From the NCBI GenBank assembly GCA_022592435.1, contig JABYQS010000297.1:1-34181 (forward strand): a stretch of DNA of 34,181 bases. Direction: 5' to 3'. The translations under genes were made by a program, and so were the position numbers. Shown here in pieces: positions 22,766 through 31,906 of the stretch. How positions within the stretch are numbered: position 1 is the stretch's first letter; every line of letters begins with the position of its first letter. The notes under the pieces are model-generated. The model was given only the letters and a program-made list of their open reading frames with translations, was not told the DNA's origin and did not search any database. This stretch comes from Cerioporus squamosus. Taxonomy: Eukaryota > Basidiomycota > Agaricomycetes > Polyporales > Polyporaceae.

Positions 22766-23539
22766 GAGGCCGGCTGCTTGCGAGCTCAGGTACGTCTTCG
22801 AGTGGCTGGACGGGCTTGCCGTGCGTGCGCTGCACGGTGTGATCCCGGGCAGGTCTGGGAGGAGCCGCGAGACCGTCCGGGGACTATGATATCAGATGTA
22901 AGCGTTGCCCCCTCCGCCTCACAAGGATGGGATGTCTCCGCGGCGGCCAGCAGCCTCGCGTAGTTGTAGAACTCGGTGCGCAGGTCCGTGCGGTACACGT
23001 AAGTCGGAGAGCTGCTGGCCATCGCACTCATCGCACCTCCTTGTGTGCACTGTGGCCAAGTACGGTGCTTTGCGGCTGTTTACATCACCTACGCGAGGGC
23101 GAGGGTAAAGCTCAAACCCGTCGGCGACATGTCTTCCTTAAAACAGACCAGGATGTCGAGTAGATGTGCTGCATCCTGCACAACGTTTCCCGTACGACCG
23201 TGACGCTTCGTGTCATGCAACCACGATGGAAGTGCCGCATCGTTGTGGCCCATCTCTGTGATTGTACACGCGCAGCACAGTAGACTCAGTGGAGTCGTAG
23301 TATCCATCCAACCATAGCTAACGTGAAAAGCGCAACGTCGTCGCACTTGAAACACTCTCGTGCGCGGTTGATGTGAGTGCTCTACATGATGCCCTTGCAA
23401 TCAATACTTAGTGGATAAAAAGAGATGTATGTAGAAGAATGGCAGTCCGAGCTGCAGTCCCTCGGACAATCGTGATATGCGTATGTGTATAGATGGCTGT
23501 CCGAGTTGTGCTCGTCGACCGGTCGTGATTGAGCATTGG

Positions 23540-23936
23540 TTACAAAAGACCCGCCAGTGCAACCGCGGCCGCGAGGGCTCCCGTGGACACTGCTACGGAT
23601 CGCGATGCACCAGACGTTGTCTCTACAGCGACGGTGCCGTTGGCCTGTAGACGTAGGGTTAGTGCTGGCTCGAATGACTGCTCGCTTTGTCAGTGCTCAC
23701 CCCGAGACATCCTTGAGGCCCTGAGCACGCCGCGTTGCGGTTCGCGGCGATGACATTCGCTTGTTGGTGGTCGATAGGTGCAGGAGATCCAGCCACTGTC
23801 ATTAGAGGAGGAGGCCGTGAACAAGCAACCCTCATATGAATGAGTCGAACGGCCCAGGCATAGAGTGAGACGTACCGAGACAAGCAATGGAGAGGAGCAG
23901 GAGCGTGAGGGTCTGGGCAGCGTGTGCGGGATGCAT
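23540..23936 (-). CDS. small secreted protein with GPI-anchor-like tail
   Basis: Three exons on the minus strand (23876-23936, 23701-23795, 23540-23644) join in perfect phase to 86 residues. Introns are 80 and 56 bases, with GTACGT and GTGAGC donors and GACAG and TACAG acceptors. The second intron has a CACTAACCC branch site. Residues 1-21 form a signal peptide (MHPAHAAQTLTLLLLSIACL), and cleavage is probably near VAGSPA. The mature part is about 60 residues, with two cysteines in a CSGPQGC motif and an NGT glycosylation site. It ends with small residues (TTSGASRS) followed by the hydrophobic STGALAAAVALAGLL. This tail layout is typical of GPI attachment in fungal cell-wall proteins. After cleavage at both ends little more than 40 residues would remain. 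An AT-rich ATATAT element lies about 33 bases upstream of the ATG. The exact match of all three phases makes chance unlikely; the function is unknown. Confidence 0.72.
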
Positions 23937-24757
23937 GTTCGTCAGGATGCAGTAGTGGTATAAGTGATATATGGTATATGTCGTCCGGCGGTATACGATA
24001 CTGGAACGATGGCAGCTTGTCGAGTGGAACGGTCAACGAACGTGGCGAGGAGCTACTGTGTGCTCCCTCAGTTAGATGTCATGTCAGTACTTATAGCATC
24101 CTCCGTGGGACCTTGGCTTTCTTGTCAGCTAGTTTGTTCTTTAGCGATGGGAAGCCATGGTCCTGTCGTCGTGAACTCTGAAGGGGAGTACCAAATATGG
24201 TTCAAGGGCGGGCGAAGCATCGGGAAACGTGGAAGCGGCATTTTAGACGCGCATCGCTGGCTTTGTTCTCGACCACCATGTTCCCCAGAGGCCGGAGCTC
24301 TGAGCAATGCAGTACGTCGTCGCAGATCTATACGTCGGTTTCTCTAGACGTCTGACGACCTGCTTTGTTGCGATGCAGGTCTGGTTGTGGAGGATACTGA
24401 AGTGCATATCGATCGCGGCGATACAGGCGCCGCCGCCAGCAGCCTCGTCACTGCAGAGCCCAGATATCACCAGGACCTCCTTGGGGCCTCCACTCAGCAA
24501 TTTTTTACGACATGGAATAACATCCATTCGAATGAACAAATCTGTATGTGGAACAGCATCGCGTCTTCAACGCACCTTGTGAAGCAAATGTTCGGCGATC
24601 AATCCGATGACGAACGCCTCGTGTTTGCGACCCCACTGACTTCGATCGTCCACAAGTCCCCCTTACCGCAGCGTACTCAATACCGAACGATCGACCCCGT
24701 CGGAGAGTCACGTTCCTGGCAAGCACATCTCTGCCGCAGCACGAGTACAACTTTCGA
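23937..24757. other. spacer between the small secreted protein gene and the Argonaute gene
   Basis: The stretch holds the divergent promoters of the two genes. A plus-strand block from ATG 24147 reads GPVVVNSEGEYQIWFKGG and ends at a good intron (GTACGT donor near 24313, CTGACG branch, GCAG acceptor at 24379). The best frame after that intron (contains VEDTEVHIDRGDTGAAASS, about 24379-24650) is out of phase with it. It may be a decayed gene or a chance pattern, and I do not annotate a CDS. Confidence 0.35.
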
Positions 24758-24763
24758 TATAAG
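24758..24763 (+). promoter_or_regulatory. TATA element of the Argonaute gene
   Basis: TATAAG lies 84 bases upstream of the Argonaute ATG at 24847, followed by a pyrimidine-containing stretch (CTTCTGCTTCCGTCTCGTGG) suitable as an initiation region. The implied leader is about 50 bases. Confidence 0.5.
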
Positions 24764-24846
24764 CAGGGACTTCTGCTTCCGTCTCGTGGCACTCCCCTTC
24801 CTACCTGCGGCCAACAACCCAGAACGGCTCATAAGTTACTTGCTCC

Positions 24847-27800
24847 ATGCCTCCTCGAGCACCTAGCGGCACCACTCCTGGAGATCGCGGACGTGGAACT
24901 CCTCGCGGTAGAGGCCGAGGTGGGCCTCGGGGTGGTCCTCCGAGTAGTACTCCTTCCGGTCCTCCTGCGGGTCGCGGTGGTGCTGGAGGTGGTCCTCCCG
25001 GCATCGGTGGTGGTCCGCCCAGTGCCCGAGGAGTACCTCCGGGGCGTGGTCGTGGTCGAGCGGGTGCGCCCTCGGTGCCCAGTCGCACGACAAGCGCGAT
25101 CAGTGCGGGCCCTGCTCGACCGCCTCAAGCACCGGGTACGACTCGTGCGCTCCCGGACACTAGTGCCCATATCACCACCATAGGCGTGAAGCGCTCAGCG
25201 TTTGGCACGAGCGGCCGCGCTCTCAACGTCTACACAAACCACTTCGTCACGTCAGCACCGGAGGGCAGCATCTACCACTACGATGGTACGTCTCTTGCGA
25301 CATTTTCCCGCTACAGCGTAAGAGACTAATCCAATTGATCATTCGCTCCTTCCCGTGTAGTCGGTACGTCTACGCTGTATTTCGTGCATAGATCGTCTGA
25401 CCCAATCCATACTGTCGCAGTCATCGATGCTGCAAATAAAACGCTTCCAGCACGTCTAAATATGGAAATCATCAAGCGACTCCAGACCGTGGTGGCCCCG
25501 GATGTCTTCACTCCCCGAGTAGTCTATGACGGGCGCAAGAATATCTTCGCTCCGCGGAAGCTTCCTTTTGGACCGACCGATACGCAGGAGGTATGTGGAC
25601 GTTGTGCGCTGAACCAAGTCCAGACATCTTGCGCTAAGATCCGCTGTGTAGTTCAGGTTCACGTTGACAGACTCAACTACGCCTTCCCAAGCTGCAGAGG
25701 CCGAAGGCGAGGCTGGCGAGCGAAGACGGGGCCCGAGAGTGTACAAGGTGAAGTTGGCCCTCGTGAACACCATCAACACTGAGTACGTCTCCATCGGTTC
25801 CGATTGTCGCGACGTGTTCTTCACTGAGAATGGTGTTCACCCCAGGGTATTGCGGCGATTCGTCGCAGGGAAGCAGTCGCATGATAACGATGTTCTGACG
25901 GCTATCACAGTAAGTACTTTGCAAGGTCCTCTCAGTGCAACAGACCTTGACGATGCGCAAAAGGCCTTGAACGTTGTCATCAGGATGCAGCCTTCGTTGG
26001 ACTACCCATTCAATGTCAGATCGTTCTTCACTAACCGCGAGACGAAGGACATCGGCGGTGGTATCATCCTATGGCGCGGATACTTCCAATCAGTGCGCCC
26101 CGCGATCAGTCGCCTCCTCATCAACGTCGATATCACCACCGGGTTCATGTACAAGCCCGGGAGCATGCTCGACACTGCGCTGGACTTCATCGGTCGCCAG
26201 CGCGATCCCAACCTCCTCGCACCGAGTCGGGGATTCCCGGGAGAGAGCTACTCAGACTTCAGCGGTTCTTGTCTGGAGTTCGCGTGCTTATGCAGATCCC
26301 CGGTCGAGCTCCCGCTGCCGGGCCTGCCTCCCGCAACCCGCGCCCGGTGGCGAAACTCACTCCCGTTGGCGCCAACCAACTGTCCTTCACCAATCGGGAG
26401 GGTGTCACCCTCACCGTCGCTCAATATTTCCAGACAGCTCACAACTACACTGTACGCTATCCCGATGTTGTATGCGTCCAGGTTTGTCAACTCCATTGCT
26501 TGTATCTGCTCAGGCTCTGGTACTGACTGCGTCTACAGTTCGCGTCTGGGGCGCAGGTTCCAATGGAGTGCTGCTTCATCCCCGAGGGGCAGTTCATGCG
26601 CAAGCAAGTCCCTCCGAACAAGGTCACGGACGTCCTCTCGTTTGCGGCGAAGAGCCCCCCGGATCGCCTCAACAGCATCCGCGAGGGGCTCGGGACGCTT
26701 GCCTACGGGCAGTCTGAGTATGTGCGGGTACGTCTATCGTTTTCATTCGCAGATGTGAGGAACCATGCTGAGGTATTCGACCAGCAATTTGGCATGCACG
26801 TCGAGGACACCGCTGGTCCGTTGACTGTGCAGGCTCGAGTCCTGGATGCGCCGACTCTGCGGTACCATAGCAACAGCAAGCAGGCCACGATAGTAAACTC
26901 TTCCCACTGTTCTGTTGCATGTCTAGCCCACTTACCGTTCACTTCAGAAACCACGAGATGGTGAATGGAACCTGTAGGTGCAGCGGAGCCCGTCGGCGTG
27001 CTGTGCGATTGACGTGGGTTGCTGTGCAGAATCGACAAGAAGTTCTACCAGCCAGCAACCATCGAGCGCTGGATCGTAGTGATATACGAACGTCAGCAAC
27101 GCTATCGGCCGGAGATGGCGCAGGAGCTGGTCGCAGGTTTCGTTTCAATGTTCCAAGCTGTTGGTGCGTGCAACTTCCGTTGTCAGCATATTCTGCGTGC
27201 TCATGATGTTACACGCAACACAGGCATTCAGGTCAAGGAAAGAGACCCTTTTGTGAGCTACCAGCACTCTTCAGGGAGGATTGCAGAGGTACGCATTCAC
27301 TTGACTCATCGTCTGCAAGAATCCACTGTATGTTGATCATCGGGCCGCATAGCAACTTCGCGGGGTCGGCCTTCAGTGCTTCCAGAAGAATCGGAACGAA
27401 GGGGGTCCCCAACTCATCGTCGTTGTCCTCCCGGATGTATCCGCGGACATGTACCACGCAATCAAACAGCACGTCGTCGCATTGCTCTTCCATGCACAGC
27501 ATACTGACAAGACGCCTCTCGAATTTCAGCTTCGGCGATATCACTCAAGGTGTGGCCACACAATGTCTCAGTAGCTCGAAGTGCATGCGGGCAAGGCCAC
27601 AGTACTACGCTAACGTCTGCCTCAAGTAAGAGACTGCTCATCGACGTTCATGCGCAAACGTACTGATTACATGTTGATAGAATCAACGTCAAGATGGGTG
27701 GGATCAACGCGGTCCCGGAAGCTCGATCTGTCCCTGCGCTAACGGATCCCCACAATCCCACCATCGTCATGGGGTACGTGACTTCCAGCATTTTGCAGTG

Positions 27801-28901
27801 ACCCGCAAGCTTACTCGGAGAGTTCAGCGCGGACGTCATTCATCCCGCACCCGGTTCACAGGGCCGCCCGTCCTTCACGTCGCTCGTCGGCAGCGTGGAC
27901 TCCGACACTTCGAAGTATGTCGCAGAGTGCCGCGTGCAGACCGGGCGCGTCGAGATGATACAAGACCTGCAAAGCATGGCGGAGAACGTGCTGAACATGT
28001 ACAAGAGCTACCGCACCGGTAAGGAAAGGAAGCCCTTCAACCTCAAAAGGGTAATCTTCTACCGGGATGGCGTATCCGAAGGAGAGTTCAGGAAGGTGAT
28101 CGAGCAAGGTAAGTCGAGTCGACGTTGTCTTGCTAGAGTATCCGTGTTCACAACGTGATGATGCAGAACTGCCGCAGTTGAAGGGTACGTGCTTGTACCA
28201 ATGATGCAAATGCTGCTAACCTCATATTCGAACTAGCTGCATGCACCACGCTTGGAATACAGCCAAAGATAACCATGCTGGTGGTTGGCAAGCGTCACCA
28301 TGTGCGATTCTTCCCGAGGGAAGCGAGGGAAGCCGACCCCAGTGGGAACTGTCCTGCAGGTACTATCGTCGATAGCGATATCACCCACCCGACCGAATTC
28401 GACTTCTACCTGCAGAGTCACAGTGGATAAGTACCATCTCATCTGTCAGTGGTCATCTTCCTTGACTGACAAGCTCTCCCGCCGTCTATACGCTGAAGCG
28501 AGGCAGGCAAGCACCAGCAGGCCCGACCTCTCGCTCAGCCCACTACAACGTGTTATACGACGAAAACAACTTCACTCCGGACGCCCTGCAGGCACTCTCG
28601 TATGCTCTCTGCCACGTCTATGCTCGCGCAACGCGTTCTGTCTCCATACCCGCCCCGGTATACTGTAAGCATGTCTACAACACGCCATTCCATGCGGATT
28701 TCCCTTCTGACATTCACGATAGATGCTGACATTGTATGCGCTCGCGCCAAGTTGCACTACGTGCCGGGTGGCGACCAGGGCGATCTCTCCGAGTCCGCAA
28801 CCCAGCTTTCCTCGACAGAGGCCGACCGACAGATGGAGACATTCCGCTCGGGCTTCAAAGCGGTCCACGCGCAGACTCGCTTTCTGATGTATTTCTCGTG
28901 A
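24847..28901 (+). CDS. Argonaute protein (QDE-2-like), RNA-silencing effector, with an apparent frameshift
   Basis: Nineteen exons fit: 24847-25285, 25361-25363, 25421-25590, 25652-25782, 25846-25909, 25964-26481, 26539-26727, 26785-26892, 26948-26973, 27030-27163, 27224-27288, 27353-27468, 27530-27625, 27681-27773, 27828-28108, 28167-28184, 28237-28422, about 28512-28664 and 28723-28901. The total is about 989 residues, the usual size. In order: an RG/GP-rich N-terminus (1-100); the N domain; linker 1 ([28 protein letters not shown]); PAZ ([16 protein letters not shown]); MID (MYHAIK, QGVATQC); and PIWI. The catalytic residues are all present as DEDD: D in GADVIHP (about 720), E in GRVEMIQDL (760), D in [10 protein letters not shown] (798) and D in YYADIV (933). 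By family knowledge it binds guide RNAs and slices matching targets in cytoplasmic RNA silencing. One base appears to be missing in GGGG at 26229-26232. The intron after 28422 has a poor donor. Two GT-AG introns enclose a 3-base exon, and the intron at 27469-27529 is GC-AG. Confidence 0.95.
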
Positions 28902-29069
28902 ACGTCGAGCACCGTCGTACCCGCCTTCGGACTTGTATCAGTTCCGCACCACATGACGCCGTTGATGTACCACTTAGTGACCTGCAAGAAAACTTTGATG
29001 TCTCCTTCATGCAAACCAGATCCACCCGTAGGATATGAATGTATACATTGTTTTGACCCGCATTGAGTT

Positions 29070-31372
29070 CTACGTGAATAACCGCGAACCCGTCTCAACT
29101 GGTCGAATGACCCCCGCCTCCTGCAACGCGGCGAAGAGGTTGAATAGCATCAGGTCCTAAGCCAACCAAGATCATCAGCTTCTGCAAAGCTATGTACCAG
29201 TGGACCGTGGTTGAACATATGTACTCACGCAGCCTTTTGCGGCAACGAAACTGATAGTTACGGGAAGGAACTCCGTCCGCCCAGTGATGGTCGAGTTGAA
29301 CGGCGCTTCGCCAACTGTTCACGCGTGGTGCACCTCACCTTCAGCGCACACGCTCGTGTAGAATGACAGCACACTTACTTGGCACAACCATGTCGGGCAC
29401 TTCAGCATGTACGGAGATGCGTCCGGATGAGAATCCTAACGGTGCTGACGGTGCGCTACCGACCGCCATGAGGAAGCGTGTCCGCGATTCAGACGCATTC
29501 AAGAGCGCACCTGATGTAGCGATTCCGATAGTTCGTCCCTCCGGAGCTCTGTGGATACAAGAGGATAGAGTTCGAGCAGGTGGACGCGTCAGACTGTACG
29601 ACCGAGCTGGAGAACCATTCCATGAAGATTGTCTTGTTGGCGAGTGCCTCTTCCTTCCGCCCAGCAGGGAGTCCGCGACCGTAGCTCCACCGCGCGAGCG
29701 GAGCGGGGTCGATGAACGGCATACGGCCGCCGTTCGCTGCACCGAAATCGGCGATGAAAGGGTCGGCGACAAGATCGATCTGGTCCAGTGTGATTAGGTC
29801 AGCGTACGTCGTAGACAAGAGCGTCTGCAGAGAGGGGGCAGACACCGCTGCCGGCTTCGTCGCGTTCCAGCTGGCTGCGAGGCTCATCTCGGTACGGGTT
29901 GTGTTCAGGAAGCCTTCGAGCTTGGTGATAAACATGTTGAAGGTGTCTCCGGCGGAGCCTGCGGTAGGAGGGCTCGTGAGGTAGCTACTTCCGAAGAAGT
30001 CGACTGGAAAGAGGATCTTCTTCGGAAACTGCGAAAACTGGAGCGCGATGAGCATGTCTCGAGAGGCGCTGTGAGCGTGCGTCGCTCACCGATGTGAAGT
30101 TTTGGTACCACCAGTGCCCGGCGGCTGCCCACAGCTTGGCATCCCGCGAGAAGATGCCCGCCGTGTCCAGCTCGGGTGACAATGGCATGACGTCGTCGAG
30201 CGAGACGGCTCCATGCGATGGCCTGTTCCCAAAGACGCCGTTCGCACCGGCAGGACCTCTCATTGAGCCTCCAGTATCGCTGCCGACGGCGAAGTCCAGC
30301 CATGGATAGGCGGCCATGGAAGTTCCAGAACCCGTGGACGAACTGCTGCCGTCCTGGTACCCATCGCCCCGCGGGTTGTAAGGCGCGTGTAGGTCGACCC
30401 AGTCACCCGTGGCGGTCTCCCCGTTCGCGAACTGAGAGGTCTTCGTCTTTCCTACGAGTACCATGCCGCCGTCGAGCAGTCGTTGGATGGCTGGCGCGGT
30501 GGTCTCCTTAGGAGGGTACAGCTGCCAGAAGGCGCGGTTCCCGCATCCGGTATGGAGACCCTTGACGTCGTAGATGTCCTTCACAGCAAGCCGCATGCCC
30601 GCGAGAGGCTTCGCAGTGGTCGCGGTGAAGTAGAGTCGAGAGGGGACGCCGATGGTCTCGGTTGCTGCGCCGGGGATCTTTGCGGAAAGGACCTGGAAGC
30701 CGCCATTTCCGTCGGGAATCGTCCCGTAGACAAAAGACTGGTTCTCATCGTTGTACAGACGGAAGGCTGCAGAGCGAAGGAATGAGCTCGTGGTGATCAT
30801 CAGAAAGGATCCATGCCTTGCCCTCGAATACGTTGCCAGAGGCGGGCTCCAAGAAGTATGGTCCGGCGGGCAGCGCTTTTGTGAGCCCGATGCCGAGGAG
30901 GTAGCTTTTCGACAAGAGGACGAAGTTGATCCCGAGGGTCTTTTGTACAGAGAGAAGTGACGTGGACGGAAGGGCGCGCGTGCCGTTATACGTGATGTAT
31001 ATGCCTAACAGGGGGTCGAGATGAGCACATCGGGTGTTTACCTGACAGGATGCGCGACATACCGGTTAGAAATTCCTTGCTCCATACGTCATCTCTGGTA
31101 GACCAGTCGTCGATGGTATCTTGTAGAGCACCACCATCGAAGACGAACTTCGAGGTTGGGATAATCGAGAAGGGAACGAGCCCATTGGACGCGCTCTTTG
31201 CTGCAATGGACAGCGCGGACAGGTCGTGCAGCGCAGAGACTGGAGAGGGAGGGACGAAATACGACACGCCTCCCAGAGTCAGTGTGCGGCCGGAGTCTTG
31301 GATGGCAACTTGCGCTGCTCCTGCAGCTTGAAAGACAAGGGCCAGGAGGGCGGCAGCTCGCAGCAGCAGCAT
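29070..31372 (-). CDS. secreted amidase-signature enzyme with fungal N-terminal extension
   Basis: Seven minus-strand exons (31042-31372, 30822-31004, 30090-30766, 29511-30037, 29379-29455, 29229-29314, 29070-29156) join in phase to 655 residues. The first 19 residues ([19 protein letters not shown]) are a signal peptide. Residues about 20-170 match the extension seen on many fungal amidase-signature enzymes ([11 protein letters not shown] motif). The amidase core follows: Lys about 234 in [11 protein letters not shown], the cis-Ser about 315 in [10 protein letters not shown], and the nucleophile Ser about 339 in [12 protein letters not shown], a complete Ser-Ser-Lys triad. The C-terminal part has [18 protein letters not shown] and [17 protein letters not shown]. 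The family hydrolyses amide or ester bonds; the substrate cannot be told. Several Asn-X-Ser/Thr sites fit secretion. Introns are 37, 55, 52, 55, 64 and 72 bases; the first is very short and the second is GC-AG. The stop lies 168 bases from the convergent Argonaute stop. The reading frame looks intact. Confidence 0.92.
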
Positions 31373-31421
31373 CTTTGCACTCGAGTCGCGGGCCTGCGGG
31401 ATCCACGGTCTGTGCTCGTGT

Positions 31422-31427
31422 TCTTAT
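31422..31427 (-). promoter_or_regulatory. TATA element of the amidase gene
   Basis: On the minus strand TATAAG lies about 50 bases upstream of the amidase ATG (31372), a suitable distance for a short leader. It also supports that ATG as the start. Confidence 0.5.
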
Positions 31428-31526
31428 ACGTTGCGATATCAGTGCGCGCGACCTTATGGGACAGCGGTTATCAGTGGGCCGTGTCGGCATCAGGCAGCCG
31501 TGGACATACTTGTTCCCGCTGCCATC

Positions 31527-31906
31527 ATGAGTTACGAGACGAGTCGGTCCGGGTTCAACGCGGGGACCGTCGCCTGCTTCGTGGTAGAATACTACTTATT
31601 GAATGGTCACGAACGTACACTGCGAGGTGGCAAGATCAGGGCGGGTATGATAAGAGAGTAAGCGCGGGCTTATCGCGTACAGAGCACATTGTCGAGGAAC
31701 CGAAGCCCTCGTATGCAGTCAAACATCCCGGGCGGCCTTCCGCAGGCGCGTCGTATAACGTGACCGTGTTCCGCAGTGTGGTGCGGCCGTCCTGGGAACA
31801 CGTCAGCATGCGTGTTGAGTCTCCTTGCGTGCCAGACGACGTACCAGGATACAGCGACAATGGAGACTCGGAAGAATGCCATATTGGTCGTGTGGAACCT
31901 ACGTAG
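31527..31906 (+). CDS. weak candidate for a small two-exon gene
   Basis: ATG at 31527 opens a block (MSYETSRSGFNAGTVACFVV to 31644) that joins in phase, over a 38-base GTATGA...TACAG intron, to 31683-31906 (VEEPKPSYAVKHPGRPSAGA, then a stop). The joined product would be 113 residues. The intron is shorter than usual, although the amidase next door has one of 37 bases. There is no signal peptide, membrane segment or known motif. The minus strand over the same bases also has an open frame with splice-like signals. The block sits in the divergent spacer between the amidase and SAP genes, where regulatory or untranslated sequence is expected, so it may not be real. Confidence 0.22.

Larger units (their letters stand above)
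15087..23539. other. gene-poor stretch between the cyclin and the small secreted protein gene
   Basis: The first few hundred bases are the CT-rich 3' flank of the cyclin gene. Beyond that I could not build any gene with consistent splice phases. Protein-like blocks appear on the plus strand at about 17340-17615 (ending in a stop), 19870-20226, 20539-20829 and 21343-21424 (contains RRIEVLDPIEEKKQLYVSAS). On the minus strand they appear at about 23011-23290 (contains DAAHLLDILVCFKEDMS) and 22923-23011 (contains YVYRTDLRTEFYNYARLL, with nearly all codons ending in G or C). Frames between neighbouring blocks do not match, so decayed genes or mobile elements are likely. No tRNA, rRNA or terminal repeat was recognised. 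Confidence 0.4.

Noticed and set aside
24847..25360. Exon 1 of the Argonaute read through to the stop after SRYSVRD as a small Gly/Pro-rich gene
   Set aside because: The frame runs into a clear intron, and the spliced continuation matches the Argonaute N domain.
27233..27544. Minus-strand open frame over the Argonaute MID region
   Set aside because: It is the antisense of exons that match the Argonaute family with proper splice phases.
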